64,000 bases of DNA from Endocarpon pusillum Z07020. Its lineage: Eukaryota; Ascomycota; Eurotiomycetes; Verrucariales; Verrucariaceae. The notes under the pieces were generated by a model. The model had not been told where the DNA came from. It saw nothing but the letters and a program-made list of their open reading frames with translations, and made no database searches. Of the stretch, positions 1 to 11,361 are shown in pieces (position 1 is the stretch's first letter; every line of letters starts with the position of its first letter). The DNA lies in assembly GCF_000464535.1 (NCBI RefSeq), contig NW_006916635.1:1-64000 (forward strand). Reading direction: 5' to 3'. The translations under genes and the position numbers were made by a program.

Positions 1-717
1 CGGATACTTTTGCGCGTAGCTGTATTATAAGCTTAAATCGCAGGTCATAGGGGTTAGCGTGCTAATTAGATAAAGTGTCAGGGATGCCAAGCCTTATCAC
101 AGCAGCGCAGCATAATAGCGCCTGCCTGGCGTAACATCTACGCCTCACATACGTTAAAGTATAAACGTCAAGAGCCTTTTTCACGGTCCGCTGAAACCCG
201 GGACAATTAATACGTCTCAGCTTTCTGTTTGAAATTGCTCGTCATATCATACTCGCATCTTGATAGCCCTTTTGATACACTAGAAGCCCCCTGCAAGCCG
301 CGCTCTCATAGTATCATTATGACGATACCCTCCTTGGAAGGCGATCCTCTTTGCGCGGAAGTTCTCAGGGGCGTGGAACGCAGTATCTGAGGACTCTCTC
401 CGGGATTCGCTCTTGTCACTTCCAGCGAGAACGGCAGCAGTGGTAGAGGCGGACGGGTGGTATACGAAGTATTAAGGAGTTGACATGGCCTATCGGCTTA
501 ATATTTAAATAGTCAATTTCGACGTTGCTGAAGATAGCAAATACAAGGCCATTACCTATATTTCTAGTGTTACGCTAACAATATTTCACAGAACAACCCC
601 CCCATGGACTGTTTAGGATGTGGGGCCAAGTCGGCACATCAATGCCAAATAGTGATTGATAGCTTCCAGCAAGCTAGGCCGACAACTCCTCACATGGAAT
701 TCTTGACCAACTACAAT
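1..717. other. Intergenic, no gene recognised
   Basis: No reading frame here has a domain, signal peptide or family resemblance that I recognise, and the short frames present are compatible with chance. The sequence is moderately AT-rich with a C-run near 595-603. It leads directly into the decayed MITE copy that follows. Confidence 0.5.
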
Positions 718-1043
718 TGCTCTCAGAGGTTTATACCAAGAAAAGCGCGCTATAGTAAGCTTGTAAAACGCCAAGATAGAACGCCACAAAATCGCTCAAT
801 TAGGACTAGTCTAGTTTTTTTCTCAATATTGAGTATGCCGTCCTTCTGCATCTTTAGATGGCGCAGAATTCGTAGATGGCGCAGAATGAGATAGAATCAG
901 TAGAATAACGCGTAAAATCAACAAAATGCGCGTATAATGGCGACAGTGAGCATTCGTACAGAGCAATAGGGTATCTGTATAAGCACTGTTAATGACGTTA
1001 CTTACTAGTGCGCAGGTGCGGAACATTATGCCTCCTACCGTAG
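718..1043. mobile_element. Decayed copy of a TA-flanked MITE
   Basis: From about 768 to 1043 this stretch aligns in the same orientation with the intact element at 60445-60787. The last ~170 bases agree at roughly nine positions in ten. The right end keeps the terminal motif CCTACCGTAG followed by TA. The left terminal inverted repeat is barely recognisable, so the left boundary is approximate. Part of the interior is duplicated: AGATGGCGCAGAAT occurs twice, near 856 and 874. Many differences between the copies are transitions, as expected from old RIP-like or methylation-driven decay, but I counted these by eye. It encodes no protein. Confidence 0.75.
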
Positions 1044-1417
1044 TATGCACAGAGAGTCTTCAGCCTTAATTGCAAGTCGGTGAGGCTTCGTCCTTCAAAG
1101 CTCAATTCTTGACATCCATGCAGACTCATTAGTGCCGTAGTCATATTGGGGGCCGCAGTACCCAACGCAATCCTTGCCCCAACCAAAGGTAGTAGAGAAA
1201 ATCTGACGTGCACCTCCCCAGTATCATCCGCAAACTTAAAGCTGACCGCCCAAATATTTAGCGAGAACAGCTCCATGAACAGAGACATATTAATTTGAAC
1301 CTTGTATTTGGCAAAGGATTTAGACTAGATAGCATGGGAAATTGGGCGTATTGATGCCAGGGTTGAAGCAAGAGAGCAGCGCTTGGACAGCCCGGAGGTC
1401 CGAACTTCGTTTTCATG

Positions 1418-2344
1418 TCAGCTTTTCTTACCCAAGCTCCGCACGAATCCTCCAGCTTTCACGAGGCGTGTGCCAAGCTCTGAAGGTTGCAAAAGAGTAC
1501 CACCACCTGAAGCGGAACGAGGGATGCGGAGGTTGTCCGCCTTGCTAGCCGACACAACCTCAGGATAGGTGCGAGCGTCATGGTCGGAAACAGGCAGGCT
1601 CTGGGGAAGTCTCGATGTTTTTCTACGTCTGGCAAGAATCCAACCAGACACGACCAAGAGAATGGCAACGATGGCAGCTCCAACTGCAATGCCAGCCGTC
1701 GCTCCAGCAGAGAGTGTTTCGGGCGCTGGTTCTTGGGCTATTGTAGTAGTAGTCGCCGTCGGACTTGCGCTTACACTGGAGACCTGAGTTTGGAGGCTTG
1801 TTGATGAAGAGATCGCTGAGCTGGTGCTACTCGCGCTTCTTGCCGCCGTAGAGTTGATAATTCGGAAACCTGGACTTGATATTGAAGCTGCTGTTTCAGA
1901 GAAAGTAGTCCGGGACGGCAGGAATCGAAAGACCCAATATTGCGAAGCTGTCAGTTCAACTTCAGGCACTTGGACACGCCAAATTGATTCTGTAGATTGA
2001 TTGACTTGCACTCTTTCTATGAAGTTGTCAGCCAAGTTGGTACTAATAAATGGCATCGAAGAACGGGTTTCGCTGACCAGCAATCAGAACTGATGTTGGT
2101 AGAAGCCGGTGATCCAAAGGTCAACGTTAGACACATCGGCAGAAGGTGCGTATGTACTAAACCACTCCCAAAGTGAGGTTGTCCACCTTATATGGTATTC
2201 CTTGCCGAGCTCCAGACTTGTACTATTATCTGGTGGGGCCGGAGCGATCCAATCGCCTTGGACAGTCTGGCTAATCTGTCGTTTCTCTGAGATTGCAAAG
2301 AGGCTGTTCGCGAACAAGAAAAATAGAAGAATCCGAGACAGCAT
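1418..2344 (-). CDS. Secreted/GPI- or membrane-anchored Kre9/Knh1-like surface protein
   Basis: The start at 2344 gives a clean signal peptide (MLSRILLFFLFANSLFA). A Kre9/KNH-like N-terminal beta domain follows, with features typical of fungal Ser-Thr-rich membrane-anchored proteins: WIAPAPPDNS, a YHIRWTT strand, a VDLWI strand and YWVFRF. Then come a Ser/Thr-rich stalk, one transmembrane helix (AGIAVGAAIVAILLVVSGWIL) with a basic stop-transfer RRRK, and a short cytoplasmic tail. The frame is interrupted by TGA at 2084-2086. A 48-nt intron at 2043-2090, reading GTTCTG..ATTAG on the minus strand, would remove it in phase and give about 292 residues, but its donor is weak. Either this intron is used or the gene is broken. 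Role is inferred only: cell-wall or surface protein. Confidence 0.6.
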
Positions 2345-2812
2345 CGTCGTAGCGTGCAACGGTGATGGGGTGGTGATGGCATGAACTGAGGACAATGGTG
2401 TATTGGTAGAACTTGTCGAGGATGCCGCAGCATTTGCAGGCGGAAGCCTGAGAGCCTAATAGCCTCAGGGGCTGAACTTGTTTGATTGCACACGAGGCGC
2501 ATTTCATGAATCGCTCGACCTATCAAACGACCAGATAGTCGTAACATACGTGGACCAACACTGCAAGAGGACCCACAATGCGATAGCAATTTCTTGGCAT
2601 TGTTGGTCCTCTTATGTTACACAGGTTCCAGCCGTACACGTTGGGTAGAAGTTTTGAGGCAAGTGTGCGGCACAGCCAAATTCCAAATTGAACCTTATCC
2701 AATCTATTTTGCTCATAGCCTAGAGACTATTCACCTGGATCCCTGAGGCCATCTAGCCCAATCAACAATCGATGCAATAGTCCGAAGCACAAACTTCTTG
2801 CCAGACCAAAAC

Positions 2813-4601
2813 TCAAGCAGGCATTTTCAAAGGATGTGCTTCGGTGTTCAGCACGTACTTATCCAGGCTGATTAGTTCCGGCTCGCTGAAAATCAGGTAG
2901 AAATACTTCAGGGTCTCCGCAAGCCAAAAGCTTTCCATGCGGTCGTCTTGTGGTGGTAGTCCATCAGCAGGACCTCCAGCAATGTCTGAGATGGCAGCAT
3001 TCGCATATGATGTCTCAGTAGCCGCCTGGATAGCGTTGAACATCTCCCAGGCAGCATCAAGGTAGGACACTTCTCCGGTGATCCGATACATAATGAAAAC
3101 GCTCTCAATAGCCTCTGGCCGTAAGATATACCGTCTATCATCCATTTCAACGAAGCCTTCTGGCAAGCGCTTTTCCTGAATGATTTCGTCTGCACTTATG
3201 ACCTTTTCGCCCTCCTTCTGGCGCTCACGGATGGCGGCAGTCCATTGGTCTCGGCTCCAGGAGCAATCGCCATTGGACGCACACGGCACAAAGTGAGCGA
3301 TTTCAGGCATGAGATGTCGAGGCCCGTTTTTGTACGCCCAGATGCACCCTTTGGTGATCTTATGAGCCATAGCCAAATGCTCATTATTTGAGAAGAGTCG
3401 GCCACCAAGAGCCAGCATGCCTCCTACAAAGCACGTCAAATGCTGGGCTTTCGGCTCTATGACGAGAGGCTTGTCGTCATCGCTTGCTCGCACGTCGCCA
3501 GACATTATAATGTCAGCATTGTCGGGGGTAAGTGGGCGGAAGAATAGTTTCTCGGTCGCAACGCTCATCGAGTCCTGGTACAGCTTTTGGTAGACTGGCG
3601 ACAAGCCACCAAGTAGAGCGTACTCCTTTGGAAAATACTCATAAAGAGAATCTGACATGCCACCAAGGGTAAAGCCCGTATCACCGGTCAGGTCCTCGGC
3701 TTTCGGATCCACGACAACAGGCCACATTCCAGGCAGCTTCGTCCGATTCTGCTGGGAATCGAAGAGGTCGGTGATGCGTGAGATTGCGTCGTACCATCGC
3801 ATATCACCGGTGAGTTGGCTGAGACGAGTGAATTCCAAAGACAAGGATCCGATTTTAGAAACCAGTCATCCACGAAGGTGCCTCCTGATGTTTTCCATCC
3901 GCAGCTTGCTTCCAGTCCCATCTGGTTACGGGCAGATGATTCGGCGTGTCGAACGCAATGAGAAGCATCTCTCCGACGTCCACTGCTTTCTCTAGTAGCT
4001 TTCTTTCCCCGCTAAGGTCGTAGGCAGCCAGAAATCCTCCCAGATAGCGAATGGTGGTTTCGAATATATTGACCGTTGCATCGGTCGATCTCGAAAAGTC
4101 AATCTTGACAGCGGCTTCAGCGGCCTCGTAGAACTCGTCTTTCAGCTCCATTACCCAAAGCGTGTCAAGGGCATCCACCAGTGTTGCCGCCCATCCCCCA
4201 AAAGCGTCCCTCCCGTTGCCAGAGAGAAGCGAAAGCTCGTCCCGCATCCATGCATGAGTCCGGTAGGACCGCCAGCACTTGATGAATGTATCTTTCACGA
4301 CTTGTTGTCGTTCTAGCCTAGTCTTCTTGTCTTGGGCAGACTCGGAGGGAAATTGGTGCTGAATGGAGGGTAGACGCTTCGGTTTCCCATGGGGAAGAGA
4401 CACAAGATGTGTGAGCGGGTAGTTGATAGGTCGATTATTCCAGGGGGAGCGTCCAGTGTCAACCTTTGGTGGTAAAGTGTATTCGACGACAGGTGCAGCC
4501 TGTCGGTTGAAAGGGTAGTGGGAGAGGTGGTAGAGCAGCCATATTGAAGCGACTGCAGCCAAAGGAAGGAATATCCAGCGACGGGTTAACATCAGCATCA
4601 T
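2813..4601 (-). CDS. Class I alpha-1,2-mannosidase, GH47 (one frame break)
   Basis: This is a GH47 mannosyl-oligosaccharide 1,2-alpha-mannosidase, which trims alpha-1,2-mannose from N-glycans in the ER/Golgi. It is a type II membrane protein with an N-terminal anchor at about residues 9-26 (WIFLPLAAVASIWLLY). Family blocks run in order: GGWAATLVDALDTLW, FETTIRYLGG (putative acid Glu181), GSLSLEFTRLSQLTGD, GGMSDSLYEYF (catalytic Asp), HLTCFVGGMLALGG, LRPEAIES (catalytic Glu) and C-terminal ESFWLAETLKYFYL with NTEAHPL, whose Thr binds calcium. The two halves are in different frames. At about 3859-3866, just before LVSKIGSLSLEF, one extra base (or two missing) breaks the frame, and no AG acceptor there allows an intron to fix it. 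Corrected length would be about 595 residues, normal for the family. Sequencing error or a recent loss are both possible. Confidence 0.85.
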
Positions 4602-5192
4602 CCTGCCAACATCGAGACTTTAGAGGTGGTTGTGAATTTGTGAATTGCCACGGAAGTGCAGTCAGTTGAAGTAAGTTACTGGGAGGATTGTCGAGCCACC
4701 GTCGGTTGCGGCACCCACATAGGCGCTTGGCGCCGAAATTTATGAGACTTCTCAGATCCTCTTCCTCTCCCCCCTTCTTCATTCCTCTATTTCTCTACTA
4801 ATACTCACTCAAATTCAGTGAACAATGGATTCTGAACAAGGAAATAAACGCCGCGTCTGCCGAAAGTCAAATTCAATAGATCCTCCTTCTCCTGCGGCCT
4901 TGCAAACGCCAAAAACGATGCTTCATACGCCGCACTGTGCGCCCCTTCTTGCTAACGCACGCTATACAGCTGGCAAATTGTCTTGTATATAGCTATTTAA
5001 GATACATAATGTATCTAAAGCAACTAGCTATCAAATCCTTAAAGAAGAAACTACACGTTACAGCGCAAAGGTCTATAAGTAAGATCACAAAACGATACTT
5101 ATTTTACATAAGTACAAAGTAATTAAAGTAATCAAAGATATAAATTTTGGCTTTACTTTATTAGGTTGTTACAAGATAGCAAAGATATGTGG
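4602..5192. other. Intergenic, AT-rich in its distal half
   Basis: The first ~300 bases are the promoter side of the mannosidase gene. From about 4935 the sequence becomes strongly AT-rich with TA-dense, low-complexity character. No coding potential is recognisable. The AT-rich part continues through the palindrome to about 5385 and resembles a decayed transposon remnant, which is an inference from composition only. Confidence 0.4.
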
Positions 5193-5250
5193 TATCCCTT
5201 GTGAGTCCGATTAAATCCCTGTCGGGATTTAATCGGACTCACAAGGGATA
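5193..5250. repeat. Perfect 27-bp inverted repeat with 4-base loop
   Basis: The left arm 5193-5219 is the exact reverse complement of the right arm 5224-5250, separated only by TGTC. The outer 18 bases (TATCCCTTGTGAGTCCGA) recur at 9232-9249. This looks like two ends of one transposable-element family brought together, as in a foldback element or a solo pair of termini. The flanks are very AT-rich. It could form a cruciform. Confidence 0.8.
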
Positions 5251-5967
5251 ATACGTAGCTCTAAATATATAATTTAAAGAAATATAAAGAAGTTTGATAT
5301 AAGAATCTATATAATTACTTTAAAAAAAGCTTTTATAATTATATAGAGATGATTATTATTCTTATTATTATTATTATTGAGCTGTTGAGCTCATGAGGGG
5401 GGTACTAATAACAATCTATAGGAGAAACCCTCTGGGGGAGAAAACCAGCTGCTCCCCGCTCTGCTTCCGGACACCGCAGGAAAGAATAACGATGCAAAGC
5501 GTAACTGACAGCTTGGGGAACCTTCGAAACCGCGTCCTTTGCGTGTACGATCGTACTCAAGACAGATATCGTACCCGTGCAGTTGAAGGGCCACACATCC
5601 TCTTCGCGGATCTTTGGCTCCGAAAGTGATTTTCGATGGTGTTGCTACGATGGTCTTTTCTTTACAGCAGTACTGCGTGTAGATACAAGAGAATGCATAG
5701 GGAAAACCATGCGAGTGGTTATGTGGCTAAAAATGCTGTCTGGCTCGGAGGCGCATCGCCAATGAATGGGGGCTCAGGCCGAGTCTCATGGAAAGATCAA
5801 AATTTTGATCCCCTTGTTGAAGAAAGGCTTTTCGGCAGCTTCAAAGTTTCGGCCAGGCCACGGATCTTTCAAGAAGATCTTGCATCAATGATGATGCTGT
5901 GCAACACGTACAGCAATACAGATCAAAGTCACTTATTATGGTATAGCTATTAGTTAGTATGAGAATA
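5251..5967. other. Intergenic with (ATT)n tract
   Basis: A TTATTATTATTATTATT run lies near 5361-5380, at the end of the AT-rich block. The remainder to 5967 has ordinary composition but no convincing gene: the small frames show no domain and overlap one another on both strands. It holds the 3' side of the permease gene. Confidence 0.4.
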
Positions 5968-7773
5968 TTAAGCACGCCCCAAACGCCCATCTCCGTCCTG
6001 ATGGACTAATCCGTGATGCTTCCCCATATAAACCTTCCTGTACCTCACCGTCTCACTCCCATCAATCTCACTCACACATCTCTCCGCCTCAAGCCTGTAA
6101 CCTCCAATTCTAGGCCAGACCCTGGTCCAAAGCCACCAATACACCGCTCCAGCAATCAACACAGCGACACCGACGACCGGGAAAACGTAGTACGGATAAC
6201 CCTCGGCGTTGTTTCCAGCCTCAGGTGGTATGAACGGGACGATTGCCAGGAATATGTTGGCGAGGAGATAGAGAACGATGACTGGGAAGTAGGTGTGGAA
6301 TGGCGATGACCAGTTTTCGGATTTGCGGAAGTGAAGGTACAGAAGGCCGGCGCAGACGGCGCCGTTGATCCAGGCGCCGGGGTAGGTGTACCTACGGCTT
6401 ATCAGCATGGAAGAGCCCAAAGGGATTGGGATCTTACAGATCGACGATGAAGTTGTATGCAGGTCCAGCCGGAGGGGCAAGGAGGATAATGACAGTGACG
6501 AGCCAGTGCAGAAAGAGCTAAAGCAAAATGTCAGTAACGCCACATGACCATCAACATGAGTGGCAAGACTTGCCGCAGAAGCTGGGGCATTGAAGGGTTT
6601 ATTGGAAGCCCAGAACCGACTCCAAGGCAACAGCCCTTCCTTTGCAAACTCTTGATTCAACCTCGAATGCGCAAAGCTCACAGCCAACACGTTGCCCAGG
6701 TTACTCAGTGCGATGAACGCAGGCAAACTTCTTGCACTGGCACTGTCACCGAATATGTTCCGGAAGAACAATCCTGCGATGAGAACGTCCGAGGTCGCAA
6801 TCTCTTCCTTGGTGACGGCGGCGAAGTATGCAACATTCGCGAGGACGTAGAGTACTGCGGTCGACGCTACAGCAAGTGGTGCAGCTATCAGGAGAGTTTT
6901 GCGCGGATTCTTGACCTCGCCTAGGACGTAATTGGCATTTTCCCAGCCTTTGTAGCTGTAGATGATTCTAAGTAGGGCTGTGGCATATGCGTAAGCTCCT
7001 CCGCCGCCATATCCTGGTCCTTTTTCGAGGTGAAATGCGTTGTCGAAGTTGTGTGGGTTTGGGATGCGCCGATGACCTGCTAGCGCCGCGAATCCGGCAA
7101 TGACAATGAAGAGTAGGATGACAACTTTGAAAACACCGAGAACGTTGAATAGTCTGATACCCCATTTTGGGAAGGTTGAATGCAAGAGGACGGCGAATGT
7201 GATGCAGCCGACGGCAATTCCGCGGGCCTTCCAGCCATCAGCTACGTCTGAGCCAGAGGCAAAGAGGATGTATCGACCAAACGCAAGAGAATTGCCGGAG
7301 GAGAAACCGAGGAGAACCATTTGGGCCAGCAGGACACATGTCGCCAGGAGTTTTGGTCGCCGATAGACTCGTTCGAGGTAGTTCTTCTCGCCGCCTGAGC
7401 GTGGAATGGCAAGACCAAATTCGAGGAAGACGCTGAGACCGCAGAATGTGATGATGCCGCCTGTATGATAAGCCAGGGGTCATGGAGGTTTTAGTGGGAA
7501 TGGAGCCTCACCAATGATCCAGAGAAACAGGCATACACCCACGGAGCCCGTGGCGGCGAATACACCTGACGGTGTCGAGAAGATACCGGTACCTATCATC
7601 TTGTTGATGATGAGAAAAACACAAGCGGTGACCCCTAGCTTTCTCGATTCTCCAAATCGAAATACCTGCTCATCCTGCAAACTTGACGGGGAGTCATTTT
7701 CGCTGCCATCTGAAGGAAGCTTGACGTCTACTGCGTCTCTTTTCAACACGGGATCTGGAGTCGCGCCGGACAT
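5968..7773 (-). CDS. Amino-acid permease, LAT/high-affinity methionine permease type (Mup1-like)
   Basis: This is a multi-pass APC-superfamily transporter of the plasma membrane, resembling fungal high-affinity methionine permeases. Four exons with consistent phase: 7512-7773, 6556-7460, 6438-6517 and 5968-6391, giving 556 residues. The introns are 51, 38 and 46 nt; the 38-nt one is unusually short but restores the frame to LFLHWLVTVIILL. The ATG at 7773 (MSGATPDP) is used because the frame extension upstream starts with GTG. The hydrophilic N-terminus (about 40 residues) precedes TM1, whose segment IGTGIFSTPSGVFAATGSVG is the family signature. IPRSGGEKNYLERVYRRP follows TM2, and VLLGFSSGNSLAFGRYIL marks TM3. 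About twelve hydrophobic segments are visible, ending in a cytoplasmic tail. The substrate is inferred from family resemblance only. Confidence 0.85.
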
Positions 7774-9231
7774 TGTGTCTCGAGCCACTTGATCTTGAGA
7801 GGAAGGCCCAAGGCAGCGCAGATTGATCCCATACTTTATTCAGAGCCTACCCTGGAAAGCTCAGCTTGACAATCAGTCAAATGCTAGCTCCGCAGGTCGG
7901 TGTCGTCATTGTTACCAGATCTTCCGCAAAAGCTCGGATCTCTTGTGCTGTGTGGATACAATGGTACAAAGCCATGAGCAGTGGATGCGGTTGGTCAGAT
8001 GTTGAAACAAGAACTCGAGCATCATAGAAAGTGGAATGGCGTGCTCAATGACTGCACCACGGTACCACCACGGAAGCTTCGCCAAGCGACCACCAGCTGC
8101 AGTGGGCCAAAACTCCTCACCACTTGCAACCAGTAACTTCGTCGCTCACGCTATCAGAAACAGCCAAAGATATCGTGGCCTTTCGCAGGGTGGGGACCGG
8201 TTTAAGGCCTCAGGTTCCTGAAAGGGCACCTTGAGCATCACCGCCTAAATTTGACCAAAAAGACACGACACGAAAGCTAGGTCAATTGGATTGTACGAGT
8301 GGGAGCAAATTGGGGCTGAGCAACACGTGAGCAACCTGTTGAACGATACACTCAGAGGACCAGAAACTGTACGTTATTCCATGTGAACTATCAAGGAGAT
8401 GAGTATATACATACGTAGTATACTCCGTATAGTTTCCCTAAACGGACGGAACACGTGATCTTCTTCTGACTAAGGTGCTCCCAGATCTCAAAACGAGGCT
8501 GTCACCAGAATATTCCTCGACAGCACGCAAACAGCCCTCAGGCAGCTTCGAAAATAGTTGAAGGCCACGAAAGCGGCCTATCACCAATACCAGATGCCGG
8601 CCACGCGTCTAACCTCGAGTCAATTTTCGCGAACCCGAGACCGGCTGTAGAGAAGCCTACGTCTCAACTCTAGATTCCAGGACATAGGACATTGTTTTAG
8701 GCAGTCTTTGACAATGCTTTCTGCGTCTGTTGCATCACGGGTCATGTGACGTGTTACCGCTTTTTTTGTCACTCAATCTAGTTTTACCAACTTCATATAA
8801 CTATCACTTGTTTCACTAAATGGGTGCCCCTGCCTTATGGGGATTGGCGTTCCCGCGATTTAGTGTCAAAATTTTGCTGCAGCCTTGGCACAAGGAACAC
8901 CAAAATATTTTGAGTACAATTGTTACACCGCGCCAAGGCTGCCAAGCACGCTACGCACGCTTAGCGCCGCACATACACCAAAGGAGAACTCTGCACTCTA
9001 GAAGTCAGAGTTTGTCCATCGTTCGACTTATTGAAGTCGGGAGCCCATCCTTCGTTGCCACTGCTGATAGTGCTTTACGACTGCGAGGCGCATGTTATTT
9101 GTACGCTAGAATGTCACGTCGCTCAAGACCCTAGGCGTTCCTGACAACAATTTTGATACAAAGTCTTCTCTATTAAATAAGAAGATTTTTGAAATGTTCA
9201 AAGTTTTAAAATAATCAATGTCTTACGGGTT
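7774..9231. other. Intergenic, about 1.5 kb
   Basis: I see no gene. The block carries the permease promoter near 7774. A stretch near 8877-8915 (GCAGCCTTGGCACAAGGAAC and on) resembles the tandem units at 9328-9430. The small frames are unsupported. Confidence 0.4.
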
Positions 9232-9257
9232 ATCCCTTGTGAGTCCGAATAGACCCC
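9232..9257. repeat. Second copy of the palindrome-arm sequence
   Basis: TATCCCTTGTGAGTCCGA here is identical to the outer arm of the palindrome at 5193-5250, and similarity continues weakly through ..ACCCCTG. It lies in an AT-rich stretch with no opposite arm close by, so it looks like a single decayed element end. Confidence 0.6.
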
Positions 9258-9327
9258 TGGGTGAGTATCCTTCCTTATAAAGTTTAACGTTAAGAGGTAC
9301 CTGCGTTTAGCGGTAAGGTTATTTCTG

Positions 9328-9430
9328 CAGCCTTAGCATTAGGAACATCCAAGTTATAGAAAAATGCTACAGCCTTAGTGTTAAGAATATTAAAATTCAT
9401 TAAGATCTTGTTGTAGCCTTAGCTCCTCTT
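9328..9430. repeat. Degenerate tandem repeat, ~40-bp unit
   Basis: Units begin with CTGCAGCCTTAGCATTAGGAA (9328), CTACAGCCTTAGTGTTAAGAA (9367) and TGTAGCCTTAGCTCC (about 9412). A related single unit is at 8877. The differences include several C/T and G/A changes. The third unit runs into the 3' coding end of the small gene that ends at 9390, so its stop codon may be repeat-derived. Confidence 0.5.
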
Positions 9431-9773
9431 CGTTCCTCTCGATAAGTCTTTTAATCTGTGATCCTTGTGTGTGTTCAAAAATATCAAGGTACTGCCCGGT
9501 CATGCCCAGGAGACTGTTTCGAAGGCCGTTTCGACAATCTGGGTCAAGTTTGACGCCCTTTTTCTCGAGTATGTCGTAGGCAGCATCGTAACTGGGTATT
9601 TGGACTTTAAGAAAGATATAATTGGCTTTGCAATCTGGGATGAGATAGTTGGTCGCTCTTGCTGCTTCCGTCCCAATCGACGACATGCAGTAGAAGACGG
9701 AGTCGTCCTCACGGAAGGTTTTCATCACTGCGAATCGGTCGGCTGGGAACACCCAGTTGAGATGGTGCGTCAT
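9390..9773 (-). CDS. Small conserved-looking protein of unknown function
   Basis: The ATG at 9773 opens a frame of 127 residues beginning MTHHLNWVFPADRFAVMKTF. It has regular amphipathic composition and no signal peptide or membrane segment. The centre (NYIFLKVQIPSYDAAYDILEKKGVKL) looks vaguely like a glyoxalase/VOC-type strand-helix unit, but no metal-binding residues can be assigned. I do not recognise a family. The frame is open further upstream to 9863, and a short upstream exon is possible. The C-terminal residues overlap the tandem repeat. Confidence 0.4.
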   Translation of the reverse strand: MTHHLNWVFPADRFAVMKTFREDDSVFYCMSSIGTEAARATNYLIPDCKANYIFLKVQIPSYDAAYDILEKKGVKLDPDCRNGLRNSLLGMTGQYLDIFEHTQGSQIKRLIERNEEELRLQQDLNEF

Positions 9774-11361
9774 CCTGGCCAAAGTAAATAATGGGCTTAT
9801 ATACTGTATTTGTTGGTGTTGCCCAATTTCGCGTAGACTGCGTGGGGAGTACCGAAAGAGCAAGTGAAAATTGGTGAGTTAATCGCAGTACAGTTGGAGT
9901 TGGAGTCGGAGCGGCTAATGTCCGCACGGGACTGCTATCACAAACAATTCGAAAGTATGAGGCTTTTCTGGCTCGTGGGAGGGCTGAAATGACTGAGAGA
10001 TTTTCGAGCCTGAAGGCATTGGCGTACCTGGCCACCCCCATATATGCAAGCAGTCTCGTCGGAAGAACTACTCACATGACGAGTTCACCACAAGTCAGTG
10101 CATTAATCACACCACTACAGTATCAGCGAATCGATAGGAATTCCCAAAAGCCACAAGCACAGAAGGCGTTAATGGATGATGTTCTCTACGAATGAGTTGT
10201 GGACGTTCAATTGACAGCCAAGTCGGGGAAGGTCGGCTAAAATTCAAAAAATACGGCTAAGCCATCAAGCGGGGCGCCAATTGTCTTCTCCCTTCGCTCT
10301 CGGCCCTGTCATCCTACGTAGTAGATTCTTTATTGCACCATGAAGCTGCAGCAGCAAGAGGCGAGTCTCAATCGCAGTCTCTTCTTCCTCTCCGAACCAT
10401 ATCATCACTTCTTTCGCATGCTGTCACGTTTTATGGGTCTGAATGAGCGCACGAACCTGCAGGATCTTTGCAGTAGCTATCTGTGGCTATAAGTGAGCCC
10501 AGCATTACTGGTTTGCCAAATAGGGTGGCCCGCCAAGTGGTCCTGCTAGTTGGTTCAGGTGTCCTGCCGTTTCGGATTTAGATAACTAGGCCCGATGGGA
10601 CAACACCATAAAGAGCCCCTTACAAGGCTGCTCCTTAACCTCCTTCATCGTCTCTCTCTTTTGTCTTTCACTCCTTCCCTCTTCCCTTTTGGTGGTGTCT
10701 GGCATTAGACAATCTACCTAATACATAATTTCCGATCTGAAGAATACAAAATTGTCATAAGTACCGGCGCCAATCAATAATGCTTACTATGTCCTTTGTA
10801 AGAGAATACAGATACTTGACCTAATCAAATGAAGCTGTATACTATCAGCTGAAAGTGTACCAAGACATCGCCCAACCCCTATCACTAGGTTCAAACGCTT
10901 AGTTTGGTGTGGACAACTGTTTACGTAATAGGGATTGCCTAAAACCTATGTTGATTGCCTCTCTCGGCTGCACCAAGTACGGAGCACTCAGTCAATACTT
11001 TTAACACGAGGAGTCTTGAGAAAAAATAGACTGAGGCTGAGCAATCAGACAGCAGATCGAAGTGCTTAGCACCAAATACTCCATATTACTCATAGATCAG
11101 GCTAAATAGCATCCTCCCCACACTCCATGATGACTCGCTGCGTCCCCCGACCTGAGCCTTATCAACGTTGCCTCCTTGTAGCGGGCTTGGGTCTCTCGGT
11201 GATGGTTCCTTGACAAGCAATTTCCACGAGGTGGAGGAAATATTCCTCCATGTTTGTTGTCTTTGGTAAATCAGACTGCGTTGAATCCATTTCTGCATCG
11301 CTCGTGACACTTCCCTCATCCTTCTGCTCAAAATTGAAAACAGAACTTGAAAACCCAAAGC
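9774..11361. other. Intergenic, about 1.6 kb
   Basis: No coding region, RNA gene or repeat could be supported. Pyrimidine-rich stretches near 10635-10690 look like fungal promoter or leader sequence. The final part is the promoter of the cell-surface gene that starts at 11362. Confidence 0.4.

Noticed and set aside
477..489. GGAGTTGACATGG shared with about 24101-24113
   Set aside because: A 13-base match is expected by chance several times in a window of this size, and the flanks do not align.
3688..3921. Possible intron bridging the two GH47 halves
   Set aside because: Any GT..AG pair that reaches the right frame would delete the conserved GSLSLEFTRLSQ block, so a frame break fits better.
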